Part shown: piece after piece, positions 22,440 through 34,800 of the stretch
How the letters are laid out: every line of letters begins with the position of its first letter
How positions within the stretch are numbered: position 1 is the stretch's first letter
Assembly: GCF_029633865.1 (NCBI RefSeq)
Contig: NC_079213.1
Location: 110,942,836 to 111,006,835 of the forward strand
Length of the DNA stretch: 64,000 nucleotides
Direction of reading: 5' to 3'
From: Lampris incognitus
Lineage: Eukaryota > Chordata > Actinopteri > Lampriformes > Lampridae
Translations under genes and position numbers: made by a program
The notes under the pieces: model-generated
Databases searched by the model: none
What the model saw: only the letters and a program-made list of their open reading frames with translations
Told to the model about the DNA's origin: nothing

Positions 22440-24245
22440 AAGAAACTCACAGAACGTTGAATCAGCTCATCTGGACACGACCTTTACTGACATCATCACT
22501 CGTCTAAGTGACCTCTTCAGTCTCAGCTGACTGCTGGTGTCCCCACCCTTATAAACAATACAGTGACTGCTGGTGTCCCCACCCTTATAAACAATACAGT
22601 GACTGCAGGTGTCCCCACCCTTATAAACAATACAGTGACTGCAGGTGTCCCCACCCTTATAAACAATACAGTGACTGCAGGTGTCCCCACCCTTATAAAC
22701 AATACAGTGACTGCAGGTGTCCCCACCCTTATAAACAATACAGTGACTGCAGGTGTCCCCACCCTTATAAACAATACAGTGACTGCAGGTGTCCCCACCC
22801 TTATAAACAATACAGTGACTGCAGGTGTCCCCACCCTTATAAACAATACAGTGACTGCTGGTGTCCCCACCCTTATAAACAATACAGTGACTGCAGGTGT
22901 CCCCACCCTTATAAACAATACAGTGACTGCAGGTGTCCCCACCCTTATAAACAATACAGTGACTGCAGGTACCCCCACCCTTATAAACAATACAGTGACT
23001 GCAGGTGTCCCCACCCTTATAAACAATACAGTGACTGCAGGTACCCCCACCCTTATAAACAATACAGTGACTGCAGGTGTCCCCACCCTTATAAACAATA
23101 CAGTGACTACAGGTGTCCCCACCCTTATAAACAATACAGTGGCTGCAGGTGTCCCCACCCTTATAAACAATACAGTGACTACAGGTGTCCCCACCCTTAT
23201 GAACAATACAGTGGCTGCAGGTGTCCCCACCCTTATAAACAATACAGTGACTACAGGTGTCCCCACCCTTATAAACAATACAGTGGCTGCAGGTGTCCCC
23301 ACCCTTATAAACAATACAGTGACTGCAGGTGTCCCCACCCTTATAAACAATACAGTGGCTGCAGGTGTCCCCACCCTTATAAACAATACAGTGACTACAG
23401 GTGTCCCCACCCTTATAAACAATACAGTGACTGCAGGTGTCCCCACCCTTATAAACAATACAGTGGCTGCAGGTACCCCACCCTTATAAACAATACAGTG
23501 ACTGCAGGTGTCCCCACCCTTATAGACAATACAGTGACTACAGGTGTCCCCACCCTTATAGACAATACAGTGACTGCAGGTGTCCCCACCCTTATAAACA
23601 ATACCGTGACTGCAGGTGTCCCCACCCTTATAAACAACACAGTGACTACAGGTACCCCACCCTTATAAACAATACAGTGACTGCAGGTGTCCCCACCCTT
23701 ATAGACAATACAGTGACTACAGGTGTCCCCACCCTTATAAACAATACAGTGATGGCAGGTGTCCCCACCCTTATAAACAATACGGTGACTACAGGTGTCC
23801 CCACCCTTATAAACAATACGGTGACTACAGGTGTCCCCACCCTTATAAACAATACAGTGACGGCAGGTGTCCCCACCCTTATAAACAATACAGTGACGGC
23901 AGGTGTCCCCACCCTTATAAACAATACAGTGACTGCAGGTACCCCACCCTTATAGACAATACTGTGGCATAACCACCCAAACCAGTGATGGGATTCATAT
24001 GCACATTGCCGTGACCAATAACTAGAGTTACCATGGCCATGTGTACTATTCACAGAGGAGTTGGGAACGTTTGCAATCACAGCATTGTAAGATGGTGACA
24101 GATGTACTCTTACCCCCACCCCGGTTCAGGGATGGTCGTTCCCATCGCCACATAGACGGCCTCTTTGACTCCCCGTTCAAACCAGCGTTCCTCTATCAGG
24201 GATGAGCACATCCTCACCTTTGAAAGCGTGGCCACTGGCCTGTAG
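22440..24245 (-). mobile_element. Penelope-like element remnant (GIY-YIG end plus 3' region)
   Basis: On the minus strand near 24215-24070, EERWFERGVKEAVYV and, after a frameshift, VHLSPSYNAVI match the C-terminal end of fish Penelope-like elements, just after the GIY-YIG nuclease. Downstream comes the 36-bp array, then (22525-22450) the sequence AGACTGAAGAGGTCACTTAG and CCAGATGAGCTGATTCAACG, familiar from 3' regions of such elements. Family assignment is from memory. Confidence 0.5.
22528..23964. repeat. 36-bp minisatellite, about 40 tandem copies
   Basis: The unit is TGACTGCAGGTGTCCCCACC followed by CTTATAAACAATACAG. Period 36 is exact over most of 1.44 kb, with a few 35-bp units near 23470, 23650 and 23935. 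Variants are mainly at TGACTGC/TGACTAC/TGGCTGC and GTGTCC/GTACCC. Since 36 is divisible by 3 and the unit lacks stops, all-through ORFs arise on both strands without being genes. Confidence 0.5.
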
Positions 24246-24309
24246 ATTGTGCGTGCATAAAAACTACTTGATAATCATCTGAACACATGATTTGTATCAC
24301 TTCCCTTAA

Positions 24310-25135
24310 CCAGTCAGTCTATCTGCATTTCACAACATTTAGCTTTTGCATTGCGCTTGATAAAACGGACAAAGCCTACAGCACATACAGTATGAAACAT
24401 GGCATCGGTCAAAAGAGTCAAACAGGAATTGAAATAAAACAGCCAGAGCTCAACAGGTAAACTGTTGTTTGTGGTGTCCTGCTCTGAAAGAGAGAGAACA
24501 TATAATGGACAAAGACAATTATAAATAAAGAGGACAATGCCAAGAGTCTGAGCTGCTTTTATCTCAGATTTCATAACGGTGAAGTCACGGTGCTAATAGG
24601 TGTCTGTGACACAGCCACCAGGAGAACTCTTTACGTACAGAACTGTGAGAACTGCAACGGGCCTGATAAAGGTGAAAATAAGGTCGACCTCATCCAAGCT
24701 CTGATGCTTCCACGCACTCTCCAAGGCCGAAATTAAACATCTAGGACTGAGATAACTGCTTGTCCCGAGTTGTGCAAAACAGACCAAATCTAACACAAAC
24801 ACACCGGTTTAGACTCTGCGGTTATCCCGGACGAATAGAGCAGAGGGCCACAAAGGGCCGAACAGCGGTCCATCGCTATGTGCTGCACGCTTTCCACGAA
24901 GGCAGAGGTGAGGATGAAGCTGAAGAGGCAAAAAGCAAAAAAAAAAAAAAAAGTGTATGTGAATTTACCCAGACACCAGCAGGAATGTGAGTAGAGATCT
25001 CCACTGGCATCACCAGGAGTCCCACAAGCAGGTCGGACACAGCCAGGGAGAAGAGCGGGGTGTTTGTGTGGAGATAGAGCTGCCTGGAATGGGAGATTAT
25101 AGTAATACTTGTTAGTCACGGCGAGGTCCCACATT
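24310..25135 (-). pseudogene. Trace amine-associated receptor (TAAR)-like GPCR pseudogene, 5' truncated
   Basis: Fragments in three frames line up in order with a TAAR. Around 25117-25010: ISHSRQLYLHTNTPLFSLAV and LLVGLLVMPVE (end of TM1 to TM2). Around 25045-24790: SCWCLG, then SALCGPLLYSSGIT following a MDRC (TM3 and loop). Around 24700-24600: DLIFTFIRPVAVLTVLY (TM5). Around 24574-24320: KAAQTLGIVLFIYNCLCPLY and LFYFNSCL (TM6-TM7). Frameshifts, a stop after TM3, loss of TM4 and a decayed NPxxY show it is dead. The start of TM1 is missing; LINE sequence begins at about 25145. TAARs are olfactory or amine receptors and numerous in teleosts. Confidence 0.5.
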
Positions 25136-25144
25136 CAGATTCAT

Positions 25145-25152
25145 ATTCTGAT

Positions 25153-25191
<39 letters not shown>

Positions 25192-25475
25192 TTGGCTGCT
25201 CCTGTTAGGAGTCGCCACGTCACCCGTCTCCATCTCTTCCTGTCCTCTGCATCTTCTTCTTGTCACACCAGCCACCTGCATGTCCTCCCTCACCACATCA
25301 TAAACCTCCTCTTTGGCCTTCCTCTTCTCCTCTTCCCTGGCAGCTCCATATTCAGCATCCTTCTCCCAATATACCCAGCATCTCTCCTCCACACATGTCC
25401 AAACCATCTCCATCTTGCCTCTCTTGCTTTGTCTCCAAACCGTCCAACCTGAGCGGGCCCTCTAATATACTCACT
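25145..25475 (-). mobile_element. RTE-like LINE 3' end with (TAG)n tail
   Basis: Same family as 17300-18870, 5' truncated, with only the last 110 or so codons. Its 3' end (low coordinates) runs into about 13 CTA/TAG triplets at 25153-25190, a trinucleotide tail. Confidence 0.5.
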
Positions 25476-25716
25476 CCACCGTTGTACATGTCAACGTTGG
25501 TTAAATAAAGTTTCTTTTTTTAAAGTTAATCTTCCCCTTTTTGTTTTTTTTGTTTTTTGGGAGGGGGGGGGGTTAACATAAATAATAGACGTTGCGATCC
25601 ACACTCCATACCAGCTGGGAGCGGTAATGCGCCATTTAGTTGTTTGAAGACAATGAAGAAGAAGAAGAAGAAGAAGAGGAAATTGGTCTTCCGCCATCTA
25701 GCGGCCAGTTCCCCCG

Positions 25717-25722
25717 TATAAA
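25717..25722 (+). promoter_or_regulatory. candidate TATA box of henmt1
   Basis: TATAAA lies 52 bp upstream of the henmt1 ATG, which would place transcription start near 25748 and give a 5' leader of about 25 nt. Based on position only. Confidence 0.5.
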
Positions 25723-25773
25723 GGCACGACGTGGCCGGCGCGCCGCTCCCACTGAACGAGAGGAACGTCGACC

Positions 25774-25857
25774 ATGATTGTGAGCTTCAGCCCGCCGCTG
25801 TTCAAACAGAGATATCAGTTTGTTGTCGAGTTCGTCCAGAGGATCAAGCCCAAAAAG
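25774..25857 (+). CDS. henmt1: henmt1 exon 1
   Basis: 28 codons from ATG, ending KPKK in phase 0 before GTCGTT. A 4.6-kb transposon-rich intron follows. Confidence 0.5.
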
Positions 25858-28800
25858 GTCGTTACTGTTCGACGTTTAGCGAAACGTAATTGTCTTTGCC
25901 AACAAGCTAGTGTTTGTCTAATTAGTCTAACTGACGCAGCTAGTTTCTAATCAGCCCTGCTGTGTCGCTCACACGTACCACTGCCGGGCGGAATGAGAGC
26001 CGTCAGTCCGCATTTCGGGGGCCTTTACACCACGATACGGATCCGCTTACATGCAGAAATAACGCGTTTTAAGAGTCGTGACTGAGGCTTATCTCACTGT
26101 ACGGTTTGGTACCATAAAACAACCGGAACTATCGACCCAAAAGTACTGTAGCGTGTTGGGCTTCCCGGGGGGGATAAGAGTTGGTTGGTTGGGGGAGATA
26201 TGTCGCAGGTCCGGGGGGGGGGTTAGCGGGTCTGGTCTACGGAGGGAGAGAGACGGCCTGCGAGTTGGGCTTAATGGCGCCGTGTTTCGAAGTGTGTGTG
26301 TTTTAAATAGCGGTGAACGCTACAGCCATTGTTATAAGTGTAAACTACTAATAAGTTAGCTAGGGGCTAACGTGTCTTATTAGTAGTTTACAGAAGTTAG
26401 CTAGGGGCTAACGTGTCTTATTAGTAGTTTACAGAAGTTAGCTAGGGGCTAACGTGTCTTATTAGTAGTTTACGTCCCATTAGCTAGGGGCTAACGTGTC
26501 TTATTAGTAGTTTACAGAAGTAAACTTAATATTGGACCGTACAGCCACGCTGTGAGCCGGGCAGCTAACGCTAGCTGTTGACCGGACGCTTGCGTCGGCC
26601 ATCTTCACGGCTGCAACCTCCGGCGCAAATCAAGATGGGAGGAAGACGACGGGCGCTCAAAATGGCGGTGCCGCGCGAGCGTCTCGAGGGCAGCGCGTGG
26701 CCGGGGATGGTGACGGAGAGGCACCGAGGTGAAACGAGAGCCTACACCCCCTGCAGCCGCTGCAGGGGGCTCGGCTGTCGGCTGCTATTCCGCGCCGCGT
26801 TGCCCGCGGGAAAAGCCGTCGCGTACAAGATGGCGGCGCCCTGGAGCTGCGTAAACTTGCAGGTATAGAAACGCCTACCGGCGAGTCGGACTTGGGAGGC
26901 TTTCCGCTCCCAGTTTGAACTGTTGGACGGGGCGAACGCTTGGTGGGATGAACGGAAAGCACCCCGGCTTGCTCTGTTAGACGGGTGATGCGCTGGCTAG
27001 GGTGCTGCTGTTGGATCCTAGCCAGCGGACTGAGTAGGGTGAGTTAAGCAGCGCCCTCGACCGGAGCTCCTGCGGTCGAGTCGGCCACACCTGTAGCGGG
27101 GGGGGGGGTCAGGGGGTCCCCCGGTCCCCCTTCTGGAAATTTTGAGCATCGCACATTTAATTTCCTGCATTCTGGTGAATTTGTATGCATTTGAACCAAT
27201 ACAATACCCTTGGCACAAATTGGTTTGTAGATGTACCCATTATGTTGTCTCATGTGCCCGAAATGATCAGTTCAAGTTCATTTAAGCTAACATAAACGTC
27301 TAGGGGCTACTGTTAGCAAGCGCTAGCTAGTGTAAACTGCTAATAACACACGTTAGCCCCTAGCTAACGGGTCTGACCCTTTAGCCGAGCGGTTAGTGAT
27401 GTCGCCTTGTGGTGCAGTACACCCCGTATCGAATCCCGCACTGGGCAAGAAAATAACCGGTTACACTAGCTAGCTAGCTAGTTCGCGAGGGGGTCTGAAC
27501 TGATAACCCCAAACACAAGTTATAAACTAGATAAGGCTATAATTCATCTGGAGATATTTAAGAAAATCTAACTTAGAAACCCCAAAGGTAAGAAAGGGTG
27601 GTGTACTGCGCTAGACAAGCAAGCTGGCTAGCTACGTTACTTACACTTGCTTACACCATCATTCATGCTCCGGTCTCCTGGTTGTCAGGAGCAACTGCGA
27701 GACAGCAACGAGGTCGGCAATCCCAGTGGCAAGGTTAAAATGGTATGGTCCAAGCATAGGGGTGTACGAAATCGTTGGAAAACAAGTATGAATGACGCTT
27801 TAAGTAGTTCGACTGTCTGTGTTCATTATATATTTTTTGGGGGGGACAAATTCACCTCTTTTAAATATTGAGGGGGACAGGGCCAGTCGAGGGCTGAGCC
27901 ACAGCAGTTTCCAGTGGGAGAACCCATGCAGCAGGTGGGTGTTGACATTGTGGGGCCATTCCCACGTATATCACAGGGGAACTGCTTCATACTCACTGCT
28001 GTGGACTACTTCACTAATTGGCCAGAGGCCTATGCACTGCCGGACCAGGAGGCCGAGACCGTTGTTAATGCCCTGGTTGAAGGAATATTTAGCAGGCTAG
28101 GGGTCCCGGAATCCATCCATAGAGACCAGGGGAGAAATTTTGAATCCAGGGTTTTTTCCACCATCTGTGAGCGGCTGGGAATAACTAAGACTCGCACAGT
28201 ATCCCTCCACCCCCAGAGTGACGGGTTAGTGGAGCGGTTTAACCGCACCCTAGCTGAACAGTTATCTATCTTAACATCCACTCATCTGCTCGACTGGGAT
28301 ATGCACTTACCCCTGGTCCTTATGGCATGCCACTCTGCGGTCCAGGACTTCACTTCATGCGCACTGGCCCTCCTCACGTTGGGCAGGGAAATGAGGACCC
28401 CTGTGGCGCTGGCTTTTAGACAGGCCCCAGAAGTACCATCTGCCCCTGCAGGTCCAAGCTACTTCAGGCAGCTTCAGGACCGTTTAGACACCGCACATGC
28501 ATACACCCGGAGGCAATTACAGAGTGCGGGGTTGCAGCAGAAAAGGAATTATGACCTCTGTGCCAGGGTGCAACACTTTGCAGCCAGGGAGCTAGTTTGG
28601 GTCTATACACCTTGACCCAGAAAAAGGGCAGGTACCCTAAACTGTACAGCCACTGGATAGGGCCTTGCTTGGTCTTGGAGTGGCTAGGAGAGGTTGTCTA
28701 TCAGGTACAATTGCCTCTACGGGGCCACAAATTGGCGCTACAACGTGATCAGCTGGTGCCATACAGGGGCTCTGCAATGCCTCAGATGACTGGAGGGGAG

Positions 28801-31800
28801 GGAAGAACACCCGTGTTGCCTGCCGTGACATCTGGGGAAGGGGGGGGGTTGTTGTAGCAGCCAGCCCGGATGACGCAATAAGTGGGACTCAATCTGCTGC
28901 CCCAGTGCCCAGCTCACTTCCTTGGGGAGGTGGGGTAACCCCAACCAGAGCCAGGGGAGGACCAACCAGGACAGAACGGCTACGGGGTGACTGAGGAGGC
29001 GGCAACTCCTCCTAGGTTTAGAGACTTTTTGCTTGGGGTTGAGGACTTTAATGGGGGGGGGGCAAGTCTAGTGTGTTCAGGTTCACCGGGGGGGGGGGGT
29101 ATCAGTTGGGGGAGATGTTTTGCAGTTCCGGGGGGCAGTACACTGTTGCTGAGTCGAGGGTTAGTGGGTCAGGTCTATGGAGAGAGAGAAAGAAGGATCT
29201 GTGAGTCGGGTTTAATGGCAGTGTGTGTGGCTTGGCTGTGGCCAACACCCGGCATGACTAAAGCACCACTCAGTTGTAAGTTTTGAAGTGTTTTTTTGTT
29301 AATGGCAGTGAACGCTACAGTACTTTTCAAACTTGGATATTTCAGACCGGATTTTGTGAAAAATTTAGGAAATAGATTCTCAATTCGTTATCATTAATTT
29401 GGACAAATTGGTGTGTCACTATATGACAATATGCAAATTTCATCCCGATACATAACCATGTGAAAGAAGAAAAACAAATTATTGCCCCACCCTACAGCTA
29501 CACGTTAGCTAGCATAGATGGCAGACTATCACCAAACGCTGAACCCTGACTTCACTGAGATGCAGCAGCGTTTACCAAAGTTAGTGGCTTCAGAAAGTCA
29601 GACCCCTTCACTTCTTGCACATGTTAGTGTATTTTAGGTTCAATTTTAATGGATAAAATTGCCATTTTTGCCCATCCATCTACACTCAATAACCCGTAAT
29701 GACAAAGTGAAAACATGTTTCCAGAATTTATTGCAAATATATAATAAAAAAAAATCAAAACCTGAAATCACTCATTTGCATAACTGACACATTTCCTCAT
29801 CATTCACATGTATTTTATGCGTAAGGGTATTTTAGTTCCCTTAAATAAGTTATTTGAGTCATGCATACTTGATCGTCAATGTGTTTATTATTTACATAAT
29901 CATTTTGACCAGTCAAATTTACATTGATTATATTCATTTCAGATCTACTCAGGCCTATAGTCTTTTCAATTCAGTTACATTTTCATTTGTATCATGTGTG
30001 AGTTCGGCCTGCCATACGGATCAGTGCTTATTTGACATGTCAATATATGTTTAAGTTCATTTTACCTTATTCAGTAATCCTGAGTTCGGTTAGAACAGAA
30101 TCAGTTGCATGTAAAGATGGGGGGACCTTCTAGGCCTTAAGTTCATTGTGGATGACCTGGTCAGTTTCAGAAATCGGCTGGTGCTTGTCCTCAAAGACTT
30201 TTGAGGCTGTGTGAAACTTTGGAAAACTCCATGTACAATCCAAATTGTAGTGAACTATGAACCCCCCTGTTGAGACCGTCTCAGCAGAGAGATTGTGATG
30301 TGTTTTGCTGCGGCGTGTACGTTTGCTGTCTACATGCAGGAATACGTTCTTAAAAACACAAATGGAAGCCGTGCGAGGGCCGAATTTTCTTCCCCAATTA
30401 CTTGCTCCTTTCATTCCTTGCATTAGGTGGTGGACTTGGGGTGCAATGACTGCGCCCTCCTCAAAAAGCTGAAATTTCACCATGAAATTGAGCTGCTGGT
30501 TGGAGTGGACATCAACGGTGCAGTCCTCAAGGATGGAATGTACATTTGAGGAGTAAAATTCATCTTCTTTTTGACGTAAACCGTCATGAAATATGTTAAA
30601 TTGACTGAGACCTTCTGTAGATTTGGGTGGCGCTTATGAAAACCTGATAGAAACAAGCATGGCCTTCAGAAGTTGGCCTAAATTTTTGAGACCCAGACTG
30701 AAATGACAGACATGTTTTTCCTCACTCATATGAACCAAGGACAGTAAAACACACATGCCATGATTGTCAGGTAGATTTGAAGGTCATTGGTGCCGTGAGT
30801 ACACTGTGTTGAGAGCATAATGGTGTGCGGACTTGTTTTTATTTTTTCCCAGGTATGGACTTGCACCTCTCCCATTTAACTATCTGCAGCCCAGTTTTAG
30901 TTCACTGAACATCCAGCTGTACCAGGGCTCTGTCACCCAAAAAGATGCACGTCTCAGAGGATTTGATCTTGTGACCAGTATAGAACTGTAAATACCAGTT
31001 TGGTTCTTAATCAATAGTTGAAAGTCAGTCTTTTAATGAGTGGTTTGAGGTTCATGAAGCCTGAATCACGTTTTCATGTTTGTTTTTCCTCATCTCTCTT
31101 AACATTGCTTTCTTCTTCCACTTATTTTCTTTAATCTATTGCTCTCCCAACATCTTCATCTCTCTCTTCCTTTTATATGTCATTCTCTCTCTCTTCAGCA
31201 TAGAGCACCTTCAGCCTGCTGATGTGAGCCGATTCGGTGAGGTGGTCTTTGGCTACATGACCCCAGTGTCGGTTATTGTTAGCACCCCAAACTCTGAGTT
31301 TAACCCCCTTTTCCGTGGACTGAAAGGCTTCAGGCACAGTGACCACAAGTTTGAGTGGACCAGAGCTGAGTTTCGGTGTTGGTATGTCATTCTTCTGGAT
31401 TAGTTTCAGGCATGTTAGATAGTGTGGAGTAGGGATTGACGAAAGAGAGATGGGGAAACGGAGAAAAGCATATTGCTTGCAACAGGGTTCAGGAACTGCT
31501 GGGCTCAACCCCTAAATGCTGCAAGACGCCTGGCATGCACCTCACCAGCAAGCACAAGCCCCCTAGTTTGTTTTTCCAGCCTACGTAATTGATCTTTGGT
31601 TTTCACAAGCTCCTGTGTCATCAGTAGTTATATTCAATAATGTCAAATACCAGTACGTGTGAACAATAAGAGATCATGTTTACAAAACAGGATCTTCTGA
31701 GAAAAAAAACTGAACAAGGTAGGTTACGCAATAATCTTATGCACAAATACAGCGTACAGTCTGTGATGTACTGACTTAGTCAGTCTGACCCTTGAACTTC

Positions 31801-34800
31801 AACCTCGATAGTTAAATGAAACAAACCTCTTAAAAAGAAGAGACACCAGACTCAGACTGACTGTGTAGAAGACTACATCAGGATAATCCAGCCAAGACCT
31901 TTCAGCGTTTGGTTCGCTAGCCGGAGAGACTTCACGCAACAAGGCAATGTTAAACGGAAAAGCGATGAGTTCTAGCTTTAACGTTGTATTGCAGCCCTGT
32001 TTTAAAAATTTTATTTGGGCGGCATGGTGGGCCAGTGGTTAGCGCCGTCGCCTCACAGCAAGAAGGTCCTGGATTCGAACCCCGGGGTTGTCCAACTTTG
32101 GGGGGAGGGGTCGTCCTCTGTGGAGTTTGCATGTTTTCCCCCCCGAGTCTGCGGTGGGTTTTCTCCAGGTGCTCCGGTTTCCCCCACCATCAAAAAGACA
32201 TGCATGTTAGGGTTAATACTCCTGTCTGTGCCCCTTAGCAAGGCATGGCGAGACCAACTGGAGTTGGTCCCCGGGTGCTGCACGATGGGTTAAATGCAGA
32301 GCAGAATTTCCCCACGGGAATTAATAAAGTATACCAAAAAAAAACCTACAGCCCATTACCCAGCGCTGACAAACTCTTAATTTATTCATCATATTCACAC
32401 GTTTATGTAAAAAGAATCATAATGAGCTCCCTTTTAAAACAGGCAGGGTTAAAGAAACATTCTGACTATAAGTCATGTTAATGTGTGCTTCTGTACTGTA
32501 TCTCTGACTCCAAACAATGTTTTTCCTGAATTAACAAACAATTGATTGGACTGAATGTTGTTGTGAATTTGTGTGTGTGTGTGTGTGTGTGTGTTGTGTC
32601 TTGTCTCAGGGCTCTGAAGGTGTGTGGGGAATATGGTTATGAAGTGCAGTTCACAGGCGTAGGACAGCCACCACCTGGCATGCTGGAGACATTTGGCTTC
32701 TGCTCTCAGATTGCAGTTTTTAAAAGGATCAGAAGAAACGATGCCCGAGCTCAACTGAGAGATGACGTCGGTGACCTCTTCCCATACACGCTGGTGCGTT
32801 GAACACTGCGTCCCAGTTTTATGTACACGGCTCTTGAGACTGGTCACGGATGGAGGCTTGTGGTTATGTAATATGTGCGTGTGCCTGACAGAAAATTGGG
32901 AACTGTGTCACGGACGGCTCACTTGATCATTTGAGAGCGCTCTGGGACAGTGAATAGGAATTTATTATCCAAAATTACTCTTACATTTGATCAGTTATAC
33001 TGGGAAGCTTCGTAAAGGTTGGTGAAACCTTGGAGGAAGGTTTCTTACTGTCCCAACTTGCCACAAAGTTGGGGGGAAAAGCCAGAAGTTAAATTGACAG
33101 TTGAGTCCTGAACTAGACTGCTTAACATCATGAAGTTTCTCAGCTGACAATAAATGAGATTGACACTGTGGCCCTAAAGTGAGCTTTTCCTTACTAATAA
33201 GCTCCATGTTATTGCAGGGCTATTTTATCCTGGATGTATACCCCCTTTCTCAGAAATGTACCCTGGGTGCTATTTTAGACAATTTTTTTTGCCTGTTCCT
33301 TATCAATTTAGCTGCGCATCAGTGGGACATTAGTGACATGAATTCTGGCTTTAAGGGGCTGTACCCCCGTGTTGCCTACCAACACGGGGGTCTCCGGTTA
33401 GAATTCCCGTGTTACCTCCGGTTTGGTCGGGTGTCCCTACAGACACAATTGTCTGTGTCTGCGGGTGGGAAGCCGGATGTGGGTGTGTGTCCTGGTCGCT
33501 GCACTAGTGCCTCATCTGGTCAGTTGGGGCACCTGTTTAGGAGGGGAGGGGGAACTGGGGGGTAGCGTGATCCTCCCCTGCGCTACATCCCCCCTGGTGA
33601 AACTCCTCAGTGTCAGATGAAAAGCAGCTAGTGACTCCACATGTATTGGAGGTGGCATGTGATAGTCTGCAGCCCTCCCCGGATCGGCAGGGGGGGTGGA
33701 GCAGCGACCGGGACGGCTCGGAAGGGGGGTAATTGGCCGGATATTGGGGAGAAAAAAAGGGGGGGGTAAACTGCTATGAAAAAACATTGGAGTGATTTTT
33801 AACATGTAGTCCTACAGACCAGTCAGAGCTGGCAAAGAAAAATGAAGACTTGATCAAGTTCTGATGAGTTTATATCATGTTCCCCATTCTCTTGACTATA
33901 GCTGTACAATGTAGACTATCCCAGTCTGAATGATGCCAACCTCCTTGAGAAGGTCCTGGTGGCTGAGGTGCTGTGCCAGACCAAGCGACTGAGGTGGGGA
34001 TGGACAGGGGAAATGGCTGGAGAGAGGGACGAGGGTTTGACATTCTGTCAGACTGACGGTGAAAAAGAGACGGAGGTGAAGGAGAGCCAGACAGGTGGAG
34101 AACCAGAACAATGTGTTGTCAGCATCCTGAAAAAACCCTTGTATTCTCTCCTTTTTTTTCTCTTTCAGTTTTAATCTAGCAAATGTTGGGTTCTGTTTCC
34201 TATGAAAACCATGTATTTCTAATTATTTGTGGAGATTTCTTTGTGTACTCTCCCCGCAAATGAAACGAAATACTTAATTTTGCTTCTTTGATATGAATGT
34301 GTTCATATTTGTTCATAGGTGATGAGGATGGATGTGGTGAGGGAGGACATGCAGTTGGCTGGCGTGACAGAGGAAGATGCGGAGGACAGGAAAAGATGGA
34401 AAGCGATGATCCGCTGTGGCGACCCGTAACGGCAGCAGCCAAAAGTAGTAGTTGTAGATATGAATATGTTCAAGTAACTCATCTGTGTTGATAAAACGTG
34501 GGTGGTACGAACGTGTTTTTGTTCTAACAAAACCTTAAAACCTCGACAGGTTTTGGAGAAACAAAAGATCTGGTGGAGTGGAGTGAGACACGTGCTCCTG
34601 AGGATGAGGAGGAGTTTGGAATGAATGGCGAGGGACTTAAGGAATCCTACAGACAAGACCGGTGCGTTCCTAGAAGTCAGACCTGTACAGGTTATAGGTC
34701 ACAAACTTCTCACAAGAAGTGGAAAAGACAAAATCAATATTGGGTCCAGAAATGCCCTTAATTGGCCAGATTTGTTCTTACATGTGCCTTTAGTATTGAA

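Noticed and set aside
22508-23668. Very long repeated ORFs on both strands (up to 386 codons of a 12-residue repeat)
   Set aside because: They come from a stop-free 36-bp minisatellite whose period is divisible by three. All frames stay open, and there is no start context or unique domain.
22528-23964. Possible CRISPR-like array
   Set aside because: Head-to-tail units without unique spacers, in a vertebrate genome.
24760-25134. Intron-containing functional GPCR
   Set aside because: Apparent splice sites around the TM2 fragment are not needed: the fragments align continuously with single-exon TAARs once frameshifts are allowed, and stops elsewhere show it is dead.
26578-26962. ORFs of about 100 codons in the CpG-rich block
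   Set aside because: High GC lowers stop frequency. No conserved protein pattern.
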